Shown here: piece after piece, positions 24,776 to 34,499 of the stretch | Position numbering within the stretch: position 1 is the first letter of the stretch | How the letters are laid out: the number at the start of each line of letters is the position of its first letter | Origin: Nitrospira sp. | GTDB taxonomy: Bacteria; Nitrospirota; Nitrospiria; Nitrospirales; Nitrospiraceae | Reading direction: 5' to 3' | Length of the DNA: 64,000 nt | Assembly (NCBI GenBank): GCA_018242725.1 | Contig: JAFEBI010000001.1 | Coordinates: 191,008-255,007, forward strand | Notes under the pieces: model-generated | Seen by the model: only the letters and a program-made list of their open reading frames with translations | Database searches by the model: none | Told to the model about the DNA's origin: nothing | Translations under genes and position numbers: made by a program

Positions 24776-25294
24776 ATGGGTGAGTCGGTGCCGTTTCACG
24801 GGACCGATCCCTTCTCCCGTTCACCGGCGATGGGGGTGTTGTCCAAGCCACGACTTGAACTTCGAATCGGATCGAATATTTTCCGAAACACCAATGGCGT
24901 TGTCACGATTCACGGGAAAGAGCAGCTCGTAGTCGAACTCAAGCCGGAGCTCGGTCAACTCCTCATCACCCTCGACCTCTACAACGAACAGGGTGTTCGC
25001 ACCGCGCATCTACGCCGGAATGTTCTGACATTGAATGACCACAGACAATTTGCCGTGGAGACGTCTCACGGTCGAACCTTGCCGGCAATTCAGTTGTCGG
25101 ATCTGCGGTCCGGGGAGCTGGCACTTGAGGTTCACATGATGTCCGTGCACAGAGTCGACCTCGTCTACGGAAAACTATTCTCGCACAAGGGCATGCCGGT
25201 GGAAATCACGCCGCACTATTGTCGAATCGGCTCCCATACGACACTCTTTGGAGAGATCCTGGACATGCGCGGCGGCCCCGCCATCCTCGGCTGA
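24776..25294 (+). CDS. Hypothetical protein, beta-rich
   Basis: This protein of 172 residues has GAGG seven bases before its ATG. Alternating hydrophobic segments (LELRIGSNIF, GVVTIHGKEQLVVEL, LLITLDLYNEQG) suggest a beta sandwich, and PVEITPHYCRIGSHTTLFG sits near the C-terminus. There is no signal peptide or membrane helix. I do not recognise the family. It is the first protein gene on the chromosomal side of the element. Confidence 0.6.
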   Translation: MGESVPFHGTDPFSRSPAMGVLSKPRLELRIGSNIFRNTNGVVTIHGKEQLVVELKPELGQLLITLDLYNEQGVRTAHLRRNVLTLNDHRQFAVETSHGRTLPAIQLSDLRSGELALEVHMMSVHRVDLVYGKLFSHKGMPVEITPHYCRIGSHTTLFGEILDMRGGPAILG

Positions 25295-25436
25295 TTCAAC
25301 TGATCGTTCGCGCACCCTCACTTACTCGGATGCGCGCTTCCCATCCCTTTGTTTCTTGAGAATTCCATACCGACCATGTATTGTCCCGAGCGATGAGAAA
25401 CTGCTTTCCCTCAGCATCCCTATCTAAAAGAGCGAC

Positions 25437-25862
25437 ATGATCGATATCCCCAAGCCGTCCGTGCAAGCGTTTCTCGTCTGCGACCAGGTCATTGAGGATA
25501 GCCTCACCAAAAAGAAGAGCCTGATCGGGATTTTCACGCATCTTCAGACGGCTTCATTCCCTTTTCACCATCAGCATATGGGGCTCTACTTCTGCCTCAC
25601 CGACGCCCAAGGCCTCTATCATTTTGATATCGACTTGATCTATCTCAACGTGGAACAACTAGTCTGTCGAGCGACTCTTCCCAATATCGAAATCCGTGAC
25701 CGTCTCCAAATCTCCGATTTCGGCATCAATATCCCGCTTCTCATCCTTCCGGCGCCGGGCCGCTATGAATTTCGCCTCCTGATGGAAGGCAAGCTGATTG
25801 CCCAGAAGGATTTCAACGTCATGGCGATACCGGATCCTACCGCGACCGAACCTGCCGTCTAG
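25437..25862 (+). CDS. Conserved hypothetical protein
   Basis: This 141-residue protein begins MIDIPKPSVQAFLVCDQVIEDSLTKKKSLIGIF, with alternating strand-like segments through LLILPAPGRYEFRLLMEGK. The pattern resembles a family of small cytoplasmic beta-rich proteins of unknown function seen in several environmental bacteria, but I cannot name it with certainty. AAGAG lies shortly before the ATG. It ends about 100 bp upstream of glnS and may be co-transcribed with it. Confidence 0.6.
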   Translation: MIDIPKPSVQAFLVCDQVIEDSLTKKKSLIGIFTHLQTASFPFHHQHMGLYFCLTDAQGLYHFDIDLIYLNVEQLVCRATLPNIEIRDRLQISDFGINIPLLILPAPGRYEFRLLMEGKLIAQKDFNVMAIPDPTATEPAV

Positions 25863-25958
25863 TCGTTCCCCCATTCCTCTCATCGCCCTGTCTGTGATAG
25901 AACTCCTCCCTGAACACGGTCTTCACACGGCCAGGGCTGACAGGACTGATCCGACACC

Positions 25959-27662
25959 ATGACCACACCAGAGTCTTCATCTTCCTCGAATTTCATTCGT
26001 GATCTCATCGTCGCTGACCGTGCGGCAAAGAAACATGGAGGCCGGCTCGTCACCAGATTTCCTCCCGAGCCTAATGGCTACCTTCATATCGGTCATGCTA
26101 AATCCATGGCCCTTAATTTTGGGGTGGCGAACGAGATGTCCGGTGGGGTCTGCCATCTCCGATTCGACGATACGAATCCCACGACCGAGGATCTCGAATA
26201 TGTTCAAGCGATCCAAGACGATGTCCGATGGTTGGGGTTCGATTGGCACGGTAAGATGTTTTATGCCTCGGACTATTTCGAGCAACTCTACGCCTTTGCG
26301 GTGGTCCTGATCCGAAAAGGGAAGGCCTACGTCGACAGCCTGACGCCTGATCAAATTCGAGAATACCGCGGGACGCTCACCGAACCAGGCCGTGAGAGTC
26401 CTCACCGAACCCGATCTGTCGACGAGAATCTGACTCTGTTTGCACGCATGCGAGCCGGAGAATTTCCTGACGGAGCCCAGGTCTTGCGCGCCAAGATCGA
26501 TATGGGATCCCCTAATATCAACCTCCGCGATCCGATCCTCTACCGAATTCGCCATGCGATCCATTATCGAACCGGCTCCACCTGGTGCATCTACCCCTCA
26601 TATGATTTTGCCCATCCGTTGTCCGATGCGATCGAAGGCATCACGCACTCCATCTGCACCCTGGAGTTTGAAGATCACCGCCCGCTGTACGATTGGGTAG
26701 TGGCTGAAGCCGATGCACCCCATCGCCCACAGCAGATCGAATTCGCCAGGCTGAGTCTCACCTCGACCATCATGAGCAAGCGCAAGCTACTCGAACTGGT
26801 CGACAAAAAACTGGTCGCCGGGTGGGACGACCCACGCCTTCCCACCTTGAAAGGCCTCCGTCGCCGAGGCGTGACGCCGGAAGCGATTCGAGCCTTTTGC
26901 GAGCATATCGGCGTCGCCAAGCGTGATGCGATCGTCGAGATGCAGCTGTTTGAACACTTCATCCGGGAGGACCTCAACAAACGGTCACTGCGCGTGATGG
27001 CGGTCCTCCGACCGCTGAAGGTGGTGCTCGAGAACTACCCAGACAATGTCGTTGAAGAGCTCGAGGCCGTGAACAATCCTGAAGACGCAGCTGCGGGAAC
27101 AAGGAAGGTGCCCTTCTCAAAAGTCCTGTACATCGAGCAGGATGATTTCAAGGAGGACCCACCAAAACAGTTCTATCGCCTTGCCCCAGGTCGAGAGGTC
27201 AGACTGCGCTATGGGTATATTATCAAATGTATCGGTGTGACGAAGGATCCGCAGACTGGCGCAATCACCGAGCTTCATTGCACGTACGACCCTGAGACCA
27301 GGAGCGGATCGGCACAGGAGCAGCGCAAGGTGAAAGCTACTCTTCACTGGGTATCGGCAGCACATGCCGTTCAGGCGACCATCCGCTTCTATCAACCCCT
27401 CTTGCTCACCGACCAGGCCAAACCTCCGTCCGATCAGGACTGGACACACTCCCTGAACCCACAGTCTCTTGAACTACTGACCGACTGCTGGGTTGAGCCA
27501 GGCCTTCGCTCCGCCGCACCTGGTTCTCGATTCCAGTTCGAGCGGCAGGGGTACTTCTGTGTCGATTCCGGCTCATCACCCGACAGGCTCCTCTTCAATC
27601 GAACCGTGCCCCTCAAGGATGCATGGGCCAAGGTTGTGAAAACTCAGCCCACACCCACGTGA
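25959..27662 (+). CDS. glnS: Glutaminyl-tRNA synthetase
   Basis: This class I synthetase of 567 residues charges tRNA-Gln with glutamine. The HIGH motif is in [19 protein letters not shown] (near residue 50) and the KMSKS loop is [11 protein letters not shown] (near 270). The GlnRS-specific segment [18 protein letters not shown] is present, as is the C-terminal double beta-barrel anticodon-binding region (from about residue 340). Its presence indicates direct Gln-tRNA synthesis, consistent with two tRNA-Gln genes 2 kb downstream. GlnRS is thought to have reached bacteria by transfer from eukaryotes and is patchy outside Proteobacteria. Confidence 0.96.
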   Translation: MTTPESSSSSNFIRDLIVADRAAKKHGGRLVTRFPPEPNGYLHIGHAKSMALNFGVANEMSGGVCHLRFDDTNPTTEDLEYVQAIQDDVRWLGFDWHGKMFYASDYFEQLYAFAVVLIRKGKAYVDSLTPDQIREYRGTLTEPGRESPHRTRSVDENLTLFARMRAGEFPDGAQVLRAKIDMGSPNINLRDPILYRIRHAIHYRTGSTWCIYPSYDFAHPLSDAIEGITHSICTLEFEDHRPLYDWVVAEADAPHRPQQIEFARLSLTSTIMSKRKLLELVDKKLVAGWDDPRLPTLKGLRRRGVTPEAIRAFCEHIGVAKRDAIVEMQLFEHFIREDLNKRSLRVMAVLRPLKVVLENYPDNVVEELEAVNNPEDAAAGTRKVPFSKVLYIEQDDFKEDPPKQFYRLAPGREVRLRYGYIIKCIGVTKDPQTGAITELHCTYDPETRSGSAQEQRKVKATLHWVSAAHAVQATIRFYQPLLLTDQAKPPSDQDWTHSLNPQSLELLTDCWVEPGLRSAAPGSRFQFERQGYFCVDSGSSPDRLLFNRTVPLKDAWAKVVKTQPTPT

Positions 27663-27807
27663 CACGCCTTTGGGGTTGACGACCAACGAATGTCTTTGCG
27701 GGTTTTCGCGCAATTCGTGCCATCGCGCACGATCCAGTCTATACTCTCGTTGATGAGCCGATCGTTAAGCCTGTGGCGCCGGCCTTGAGGCGCCATCGAC
27801 CGTCGCC

Positions 27808-28140
27808 ATGATCGAATGTCGAGAACATCCTCGCATCCCCATTGAGCTCCAAATCTTTTTTTCTATGGCCGATCAGACGGATCTCCGCCAAGGGACCACG
27901 TTCGACATTTCGGCCGGCGGCTGTGCCGTGACCAGCGCCATATCGATGGCACCTGGAACCGGGGTCAAGCTATTGATCCAGGCTACGGAATTGGCTGTCC
28001 CGATTACCGTCCACTCTGCCGCAGTTCGATGGACGAACCATGGAGAGTTCGGTGTCGAGTTCCTGCGCCTCACCGACCTGGATCGAAACCGATTGCAGCG
28101 GTTACTCCATGCCTCCACCCGGTCCTCACTACGCCACTGA
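27808..28140 (+). CDS. PilZ domain protein
   Basis: This single-domain protein of 110 residues has the two c-di-GMP-binding elements of PilZ: an arginine-rich N-terminus REHPRIPIEL (RxxxR type) and DISAGGCAVTS (D/NxSxxG type), followed by the barrel ending GVEFLRL. It would act as a small c-di-GMP receptor. It stands alone between glnS and yacG. The ribosome site is weak. Confidence 0.85.
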   Translation: MIECREHPRIPIELQIFFSMADQTDLRQGTTFDISAGGCAVTSAISMAPGTGVKLLIQATELAVPITVHSAAVRWTNHGEFGVEFLRLTDLDRNRLQRLLHASTRSSLRH

Positions 28141-28193
28141 CGCGTTCAGCAAAGACTCTTTTCTTTGTCCGCTATCGCCGTTACACTCCATCC

Positions 28194-28388
28194 ATGATCT
28201 GTCCCCTGTGTCGACAAGCCATAACGTGGGAAGGAAATCCCTGGCGTCCCTTCTGCTCGGAACGTTGCCAGGTTACCGACCTGGGCACATGGGCTATGGA
28301 ACAATACCGCATTCCAGGACCGTCCTTGACCACGGAACGGACCATGCTGGAACCGTCCGACCGTCAAGATCGTACAAACAACGACTAG
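28194..28388 (+). CDS. yacG: YacG-like zinc protein (DNA gyrase inhibitor)
   Basis: The ATG at 28194 starts a 64-residue protein MICPLCRQAITWEGNPWRPFCSERCQVTDLGTWA. CPLC and CSERC form the zinc site of YacG; the sequence NPWRPFCSERC and DLGTWAMEQYRIPG are family hallmarks. In E. coli YacG binds GyrB and blocks DNA binding by gyrase. The longer frame upstream overlaps the PilZ gene and is not coding. Confidence 0.85.
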   Translation: MICPLCRQAITWEGNPWRPFCSERCQVTDLGTWAMEQYRIPGPSLTTERTMLEPSDRQDRTNND

Positions 28389-28543
28389 CCGAACGTGAGA
28401 ACTCCTGGATTTCTCTCACTTCGAGGAATCGACCAATGACGTCACCCCGACCTTGGGAAAATCCTCACCTTTTGCGGTTGGCAGAATCATCGTGAACTTG
28501 CTAAGGTCTGATGACCATTTCTTCCGCCCAAAGGAGAACCGTC

Positions 28544-29587
28544 ATGCTCCCGACCAAAGGCTATGCCGCGCTGGCCGCGAAGGAACCACTCCAGCCGCTT
28601 TTGTTTGAACGGCGCGATGTCGGTCCACACGATGTGCTGATTGCAATCTCGCATTGCGGTATTTGCCATTCCGATATCCACCAAGCCCGTAACGAATGGG
28701 GCATCTCGCTCTTCCCGATGGTGCCAGGCCATGAGATCGTTGGAACCATCACACAAGTCGGTACGGCGGTGCATACGTTTAAAGCCGGCGATCGAGCCGG
28801 TGTCGGGTGTTTCGTGGATTCCTGCCGAACCTGCACGGCCTGCCGAGAAGGGCTCGAACAATACTGCGACGGGGGTGCCCTCTGGACCTATAGCGGGCAA
28901 GACAAGACCGGCCGGATCACCCAAGGCGGTTACTCAGCACAGATCGTCGTGGATGAGCGGTACGTCCTCCGGATCCCATCAACGCTTTCGTTGGCCGGAG
29001 CCGCTCCATTGCTCTGTGCAGGCATTACGACCTACTCTCCCTTGCGGCAATGGGGTGTCGGCCGCTATCACAAACTGGCCGTTGTCGGGCTTGGCGGGCT
29101 TGGACATATGGCGGTGAAAATCGCCAAAGCCATGGGAACGGAGGTGACGGTCTTGAGTACCTCGGAGAACAAACGGCAGGATGCGAAGCGGCTCGGAGCG
29201 GCAAATTTCGCGGTGACCTCAGACCCTCAGACGTTTACGAAACTCCAAGGGTATTTTCACTACGTCCTCGACACGGTTTCCGCCCCGCACGATTACAACG
29301 CCTACCTCAACCTCCTCAAGACCGACGGGACCATGATCCTCGTCGGGGCACCGGAAACCCCGACCCCGGTCGAGGCATTTTCGCTGATTTTCAAACGACG
29401 GCGCCTGGCCGGCTCTCTGATCGGCGGCATCAAAGAAACCCAGCGCATGCTCGACTTCTGTGCCCAACACCAGGTCGAGTCCGACGTGGAAGTGATTCCC
29501 ATCCAACAGGTGAATGAAGCCTACGAACGAATCCTCCGCGGCGATGTGAAGTTTCGATTCGTCATCGACATGGCGTCACTGCAATAA
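28544..29587 (+). CDS. Zinc-dependent alcohol dehydrogenase (YahK/CAD type)
   Basis: AAAGGAG lies seven bases before the ATG at 28544, which gives 347 residues starting MLPTKGYAALAAKEPLQPLLF. Catalytic zinc ligands are Cys in SHCGICHSDIH and His/Glu in MVPGHEIVG; the structural zinc uses the cysteine cluster CRTCTACREGLEQYC. The NADP-binding motif is VVGLGGLGHMAVKIAKA. It belongs to the cinnamyl-alcohol-dehydrogenase-like group that reduces a wide range of aldehydes with NADPH. Physiological substrate is not evident. Confidence 0.9.
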   Translation: MLPTKGYAALAAKEPLQPLLFERRDVGPHDVLIAISHCGICHSDIHQARNEWGISLFPMVPGHEIVGTITQVGTAVHTFKAGDRAGVGCFVDSCRTCTACREGLEQYCDGGALWTYSGQDKTGRITQGGYSAQIVVDERYVLRIPSTLSLAGAAPLLCAGITTYSPLRQWGVGRYHKLAVVGLGGLGHMAVKIAKAMGTEVTVLSTSENKRQDAKRLGAANFAVTSDPQTFTKLQGYFHYVLDTVSAPHDYNAYLNLLKTDGTMILVGAPETPTPVEAFSLIFKRRRLAGSLIGGIKETQRMLDFCAQHQVESDVEVIPIQQVNEAYERILRGDVKFRFVIDMASLQ

Positions 29588-29622
29588 CAAGCGACCTATG
29601 AATTTCTTGAGTGTGTGGGAAA

Positions 29623-29696
29623 TGGCTGGGGGACTAGGAATCGAACCTAGGTAGCCGGCTCCAAAGGCCGGCGTCCTACCGCTAGACGATCCCCCA
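29623..29696 (-). tRNA. tRNA-Gln (anticodon TTG)
   Basis: The minus-strand cloverleaf has acceptor TGGGGGA/TCCCCCA with G discriminator and encoded CCA, and anticodon arm CCGGC-CTTTGGA-GCCGG giving anticodon TTG, reading CAA. The D and T arms are identical to those of the second tRNA-Gln 50 bp upstream, with which it is probably co-transcribed. Confidence 0.95.
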
Positions 29697-29743
29697 GCGC
29701 GGTACGGAAGTAGTGCGTAGGAATGGGTCAAGAAAGAAATTTT

Positions 29744-29817
29744 TGGCTGGGGGACTAGGAATCGAACCTAGGTAGTCAGATCCAGAGACTGACGTCCTAC
29801 CGCTAGACGATCCCCCA
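29744..29817 (-). tRNA. tRNA-Gln (anticodon CTG)
   Basis: Acceptor TGGGGGA/TCCCCCA and encoded CCA match the neighbouring tRNA-Gln. The anticodon arm TCAGT-CTCTGGA-TCTGA gives anticodon CTG, reading CAG; its innermost pair is a T-T mismatch. A possible promoter lies just upstream on the minus strand (TTGACG at 29857-29852 and TATTAC at 29836-29831, a short 15-bp spacing). Confidence 0.94.
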
Positions 29818-29887
29818 ACCGGGATTCACAGTAATATATCGATCACATTTCCGTCAAGATCGACGCGGGTTTGAGAAGAGAAAACCT

Positions 29888-31303
29888 TTACCCTTTCGAG
29901 GCACGCTCAATCCCGTTTCGCAGACGCAACAAGGTTTGGTCCCGTCCCAGCACTTCCATCACCTCGAAGAGGCCCGGGCTCGCCGTTCGCCCCGTCAAGG
30001 CCACGCGAACCGGCTGGGCCAATACCCCCATCTTGATTCCCTCTTCTTCGACCAGCTTCTTGAAGCTTTCTTCCCAGGTTTGTTTGGAAAAGCTGGGGAA
30101 TGCTTCAAAGCGCGTGATCAGTTTCTGCAGCAACGGAGCCGTTGCCGGCGTAAGAAACTTCTTGGCCGCCTCTTCCTCGAATGGAGCGACTGGTCCGAAA
30201 TAGGGTTTCACCCACTCCACCATGTCGACCAACGTCTTCGCCCGTTCTTTGACCAAGACCACCAACTGTGTGAGCCATTCACCCGAGACAGCCTCAACCT
30301 CCTGCTTCAACCCAGCCTGGTCCAACAACGGGACAAGCGCCTTGGCAACATTGTTCGGTGGACTCGTCTTGATGTATTCGGCGTTGACCCAAAGTAACTT
30401 ATCTGGATTGAACACAGCAGCTGACTTCTGAACGTGATCCCAGGAGAACTTTTCGATGAGTTCCTGCCGAGTAAAGAGTTCTTGATCCCCATGTGCCCAG
30501 CCAAGTCGAACGAGATAGTTAACCATGGCATCAGGCAGATACCCCATGTCTTTATAAGCCATGATCGACGTCGCCCCATGGCGTTTTGAGAGCCTCGTCT
30601 TGTCCGAGCCCAAAATCATCGGGAGATGACCAAAGCGCGGAACGGCAAACCCCAACGCTTCGAAAATCGGAATCTGTCGCGGCGTGTTGGTCAGATGGTC
30701 ATCTCCCCGCACCACGTGCGTGATTCGCATTAATGCATCGTCGACGACGACCGAAAAATTATAGGTCGGATAGCCGTTGGACCGCAGAATGATGAGGTCG
30801 TCGGCGGCACTATTGTCGAAGGTGATCTTACCCTTGATGAGGTCCTCGACCACGATCTGTCCCTCCCGCGGCGCCTTGAAGCGGAGCGCGGCATCGGCAG
30901 GAGGATTGACAATCTCCAACTGGCGACAGCGACCATCGTAGCGAGGCGATAAACCTTTTGCCTCGGCCTCCTTTCGCCGAGCCTCCAGCTCCTCCGCCTT
31001 ACAGACACACCAGTACGCATGGCCCGTCTCAAGTAACTTCATGGCATGACCGCGATACAGATCCATCCGCTCCGTTTGGCGGAATGGTCCTTCATCCCAA
31101 TCGAGCCCAACCCATTTCATCCCCTCAATGATGGCCTCAATTGACTCGTTGGTTGACCGACTTTGGTCGGTATCCTCAATCCGAAGAATGAATGTCCCTT
31201 GTTGTTGGCGCGCAAACAGCCAATTAAACAGGGCCGTGCGCACTCCACCGATATGCAGAAAACCCGTCGGGCTGGGAGCAAACCGGACACGAACCTCGCT
31301 CAT
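29888..31303 (-). CDS. gltX: Glutamyl-tRNA synthetase
   Basis: This class I synthetase of 471 residues attaches glutamate to tRNA-Glu. HIGH motif: FAPSPTGFLHIGGVRTALFN at the N-terminus; KMSKS-type motif: KTRLSKRHGATS near residue 240. A zinc site of the form CVC...YDGRC spans residues about 98-125, as in many bacterial GluRS. Because a GlnRS gene and two tRNA-Gln lie close by, a discriminating enzyme is likely, though discrimination cannot be read from the sequence alone. It lies just upstream of the two tRNA-Gln genes' promoter and is convergent to none of them. Confidence 0.96.
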   Translation of the reverse strand: MSEVRVRFAPSPTGFLHIGGVRTALFNWLFARQQQGTFILRIEDTDQSRSTNESIEAIIEGMKWVGLDWDEGPFRQTERMDLYRGHAMKLLETGHAYWCVCKAEELEARRKEAEAKGLSPRYDGRCRQLEIVNPPADAALRFKAPREGQIVVEDLIKGKITFDNSAADDLIILRSNGYPTYNFSVVVDDALMRITHVVRGDDHLTNTPRQIPIFEALGFAVPRFGHLPMILGSDKTRLSKRHGATSIMAYKDMGYLPDAMVNYLVRLGWAHGDQELFTRQELIEKFSWDHVQKSAAVFNPDKLLWVNAEYIKTSPPNNVAKALVPLLDQAGLKQEVEAVSGEWLTQLVVLVKERAKTLVDMVEWVKPYFGPVAPFEEEAAKKFLTPATAPLLQKLITRFEAFPSFSKQTWEESFKKLVEEEGIKMGVLAQPVRVALTGRTASPGLFEVMEVLGRDQTLLRLRNGIERASKG

Positions 31304-31432
31304 GACAACATTATCCCTTCTTCACGCATACGAAACCGCCCATCTATACCACGCTGAGAAAATCCTTGTACACCGCCGAAGTGCTTCCATCTCTCCATGT
31401 CTTCTGCTATGAGAATGTCGAAGGAGGTGGGG

Positions 31433-32137
31433 ATGGCAGAACAGAGGCAACCTGCCACAGTGCTGTCCGCGACAGATCTCACACCTCACGTACGCCAGCT
31501 GGTGCTCAAGCCCAAGACTGCCAAAATCGCATTCCAACCTGGGCAATGGGTGTCCCTTCACCTCCCCGTAGGGACCAGACCGCCACTCAATCGAGCCTAC
31601 TCCATGGCCGATCCTTCCTCGCCCTATGGAGAATTGACGCTGGTATTCGATCTTGTTCCCGATGGACTAGGCTCTCGTTATCTGTATCAGCTGAAATCGG
31701 GCGATGAAATTACCTTGTCCGGGCCCTATGGACGGTTCACTCTTCCTCAGACTCTCGATCGAGAACTCATACTGATTGGACGCTACACAGGCCTTGTTCC
31801 GATACGATGCCTATTGAAGCAGATGTTCTATAAAAAAACTCATACTCCGATCCTCTTAATCGCCGTGGCACCCAGCGAGGAAGAGGTTCTGTTCCATCAA
31901 GAATGGCTCACGATGGCCGTACAGCAACCATCCTTCCGGTATCTTCCGATTGTGGCCGAACAGAGCGAACCCCAAGCCGTGGAGAAAACCTTGGCGATGC
32001 TGAGACCGTTGCTCACTGGTCAACCTAAAGTAATCCCCATGCTTTGTGGAACCAAAGCTTTTGTTCGTCCTCTACGGATCTATTTCATGGATCAAGGGTA
32101 CGATCGAAAGGAAGTGAAGATAGAGACATATGACTGA
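31433..32137 (+). CDS. FNR-like flavoprotein reductase with atypical nucleotide-binding motif
   Basis: AAGGAGG five bases before the ATG at 31433 fixes the start, giving 234 residues. The FAD-binding barrel shows RAYSMADPSSPYGELTLVF (RxYS motif) and SGPYGRFTL. The following domain should bind NAD(P)H, but the usual GGTGxxP loop reads GRYTGLVP, with the glycine pair replaced by Arg-Tyr. The C-terminus (LCGTKAFVRPLRIYFMDQG) retains the family pattern. Electron transfer between NAD(P)H and a ferredoxin is the normal role; a 2Fe-2S ferredoxin gene converges on it. The altered loop may change the nucleotide used. Confidence 0.78.
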   Translation: MAEQRQPATVLSATDLTPHVRQLVLKPKTAKIAFQPGQWVSLHLPVGTRPPLNRAYSMADPSSPYGELTLVFDLVPDGLGSRYLYQLKSGDEITLSGPYGRFTLPQTLDRELILIGRYTGLVPIRCLLKQMFYKKTHTPILLIAVAPSEEEVLFHQEWLTMAVQQPSFRYLPIVAEQSEPQAVEKTLAMLRPLLTGQPKVIPMLCGTKAFVRPLRIYFMDQGYDRKEVKIETYD

Positions 32138-32224
32138 TATGGGTTCTGCACAAATCGCTATTCACCGGAGCCCTCTCCCTCGACGAAGCAACATGACGAT
32201 TCACGTTACAACTCACAGACCAAT

Positions 32225-32641
32225 TCAGTGGCCCTCTCGCACAAGATTTTTATTCACGGCTGGAATTTCCACCACGATATCTTTGGTTCCGTTCGGGACA
32301 CATTGACAACCCAGACGAGACTGGAGTGTCGTCATGGGAGCTTCATCCAATTGATCATATTCGTCATCGGTGCCTTCGTTACAGCTTTCCACACCCTGTT
32401 TCACAATGACGTGACAGGTTGAACAGGCGCAGACCCCACCACAGACATGCTCCAGATCCACTCCATGGCCCATGGCGATATCCAAAATGCTCCCTGGCAA
32501 CCCCGTGACACCGTAAGGAATCTTGTCCGGATCGACGGCAACCGTGGTCGAGGTTCCGCTTGGTTGGATAAATGTGACGGAATAGGAAACCTTAGGAAGC
32601 TCGTAATCGGCTTTCTCAATGTACGGGTTCGTCCCACCCAT
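32225..32641 (-). CDS. fdx: 2Fe-2S ferredoxin, Isc/adrenodoxin type
   Basis: This protein of 138 residues has the four cluster cysteines in the adrenodoxin arrangement: EHVCGGVCACSTCHVIV near residues 66-78 and CQCVPNG near residue 112. This matches the Fdx that supplies electrons for cluster assembly on IscU. In E. coli fdx is inside the isc operon; here it is divergent, sharing 133 bp with iscR, and may be controlled by IscR. The N-terminal 20 residues are longer than usual. AGGA sits eight bases before the ATG. Confidence 0.88.
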   Translation of the reverse strand: MGGTNPYIEKADYELPKVSYSVTFIQPSGTSTTVAVDPDKIPYGVTGLPGSILDIAMGHGVDLEHVCGGVCACSTCHVIVKQGVESCNEGTDDEYDQLDEAPMTTLQSRLGCQCVPNGTKDIVVEIPAVNKNLVREGH

Positions 32642-32728
32642 ATGCCTGTTCCTTTCTGAGACGGATTAGATTCTTGTCACGTATTGACACAATTCAAATC
32701 CGCATGTTATTTTTAGTACGACCATATT

Positions 32729-32755
32729 GATCGGAGATCATTATAGTCTCCGATC
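32729..32755. promoter_or_regulatory. Dyad between fdx and iscR
   Basis: GATCGGAGA and TCTCCGATC form a perfect 9-bp inverted repeat around a 9-base centre containing a TATAGT-like element, 20 bp before iscR. It could be an operator for IscR autoregulation or a leader hairpin. It does not match the E. coli type 1 IscR consensus closely. A TTGACA (32684-32689) upstream with TATTTT 18 bp later is a possible iscR promoter. Confidence 0.5.
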
Positions 32756-32774
32756 TGACTGATCGGCAATAGTC

Positions 32775-33251
32775 ATGTTGAAGATTTCAAAAAAAGCTGA
32801 TTACGCTCTGATGGCACTCCAGCATATTGCCTCTGTCCAGTTCGGCGATGTCACGCCTGGCCGCGTGGTGAACACGAAAGAGATCGCCGAGGAATATAGC
32901 ATTCCGCTGGAGTTGTTAGCGAAGGTCCTCCAGGTGCTCTCCAAGAACGGCTTGATCGAGAGCCATAATGGTCCGAAGGGCGGCTATCTCTTGGCACGAA
33001 GTGCCAGACAGATCACCATCGCGCAGATCCTTGAAAGCATCGAAGGTCCGCTGGCCATCACCGACTGCTCACACGAAAAAGATGGCGACTTCTGTATGCA
33101 GCGTGAATACTGCAACATCCGCACGCCACTGTTGAAAATTCAAGACAGTATCTACCAGCTACTGAACAATATGACGTTGGGAGACATGTTGTTGGGGGGA
33201 ACGCCTCTGATTACCATTCAGTCCCCTTCGGCACAAGGAGTTGAACGATGA
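32775..33251 (+). CDS. iscR: Rrf2 family iron-sulfur regulator IscR
   Basis: This 158-residue protein starts [19 protein letters not shown], the Rrf2 winged helix, with a recognition helix in [16 protein letters not shown]. Three cysteines in [17 protein letters not shown] could bind the 2Fe-2S cluster; the first interval is eight residues rather than the five of E. coli IscR. It heads the isc operon and its stop overlaps the iscS start as ATGA. It probably senses cluster status and represses the operon. Confidence 0.9.
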   Translation: MLKISKKADYALMALQHIASVQFGDVTPGRVVNTKEIAEEYSIPLELLAKVLQVLSKNGLIESHNGPKGGYLLARSARQITIAQILESIEGPLAITDCSHEKDGDFCMQREYCNIRTPLLKIQDSIYQLLNNMTLGDMLLGGTPLITIQSPSAQGVER

Positions 33252-34465
33252 AGCTTCCTATTTTCCTCGATAATCATTCCACCACCCCCATGGATCCGCG
33301 TGTGCTGGAGGCGATGCTGCCCTACTTCGTCGAAAAGTTTGGCAACGCGGCCAGCCGCAACCATGCCTTTGGCTGGGCGGCTGAAGAAGCCGTGGAAGAG
33401 GCTCGGAAACGGATCGCGAAGCTGATCAAGGCTGATGCAAAAGAAATCGTCTTTACCAGTGGCGCCACGGAGTCGGACAACCTCGCTCTGAAGGGCGTCC
33501 TGGAGATGTACAAGGAAAAGGGCACCCACATCATCACCTCGTCCACGGAACATCGGGCCGTGCTCGATACCGCAAAGTCGCTGGAAGCCAAAGGCTTGGC
33601 GACAGTAACCTATCTGCCGGTCGATAAATACGGCATGGTGAATCCGCAAGATGTGCAGAACGCCATCACAGACAAAACCATCCTGATTTCGGTCATGCTG
33701 GCCAACAACGAGATCGGCACGATTAATCCCATCGCGGAGATCGGCAAGATCGCCAAAGCAAAAGGCATCTTGTTCCATTGCGATGCCACGCAAGGCGTCG
33801 GAAAAATTCCCGTTGATGTCCAGGCCATGGGGATCGACCTCATGTCCTTCTCAGCCCATAAAATATATGGTCCGAAGGGGATCGGGGCTCTCTACGTGAG
33901 GAAACGAAACCCGCGTGTGCGGATCGCCCCCCAGATGGACGGTGGCGGGCATGAACGCGGCATGAGGTCCGGCACGTTGCCCGTTCCGTTGATCGTCGGG
34001 TTCGGGAAGGCGTGCGAACTCTGCGAACAGGAAATGACAGCGGAAACGGCTCGGCTGACCAAGATGCGTGACCGCCTGCAAACCGAGATCATGGCGGCCC
34101 TGGAGGAAAGCTATCTCAACGGCCACCCGACAAACCGACTGCCCGGCAATCTCAACATTTCCTTCGCGTACGTCGAAGGTGAGTCGTTACTCATGGGCAT
34201 GAAAGACATCGCGCTCTCATCCGGATCAGCCTGCACCTCGGCCACGCTGGAGCCTTCATACGTCTTGCGTGCGCTCGGTGTGGGAACAGAGCTTGCCCAT
34301 TCGTCGATCCGTTTCGGCTTGGGCCGTTTCAATACCGATGACGAGATTGACTATACGATCAAGAAGGTTATTGAGATCGTCACGAAGTTGCGGGAAATGT
34401 CCCCGCTCTATGAGATGGCCAAGGAAGGCGTCGATCTGAAATCCGTTCAGTGGGCCGCGCACTAA
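33248..34465 (+). CDS. iscS: Cysteine desulfurase IscS
   Basis: This PLP enzyme of 405 residues takes sulfur from cysteine and transfers it to IscU and other acceptors. The PLP lysine lies in [14 protein letters not shown], a conserved histidine in SSTEHRAVL and the persulfide cysteine in the flexible loop [18 protein letters not shown] near residue 328. Full length and C-terminal tail are as in E. coli IscS. The start codon overlaps the iscR stop (ATGA), and iscU follows. Confidence 0.96.
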   Translation: MKLPIFLDNHSTTPMDPRVLEAMLPYFVEKFGNAASRNHAFGWAAEEAVEEARKRIAKLIKADAKEIVFTSGATESDNLALKGVLEMYKEKGTHIITSSTEHRAVLDTAKSLEAKGLATVTYLPVDKYGMVNPQDVQNAITDKTILISVMLANNEIGTINPIAEIGKIAKAKGILFHCDATQGVGKIPVDVQAMGIDLMSFSAHKIYGPKGIGALYVRKRNPRVRIAPQMDGGGHERGMRSGTLPVPLIVGFGKACELCEQEMTAETARLTKMRDRLQTEIMAALEESYLNGHPTNRLPGNLNISFAYVEGESLLMGMKDIALSSGSACTSATLEPSYVLRALGVGTELAHSSIRFGLGRFNTDDEIDYTIKKVIEIVTKLREMSPLYEMAKEGVDLKSVQWAAH

Positions 34466-34499
34466 CCTGAAACAAGACTTGCTTATTTCGGAGGATACC

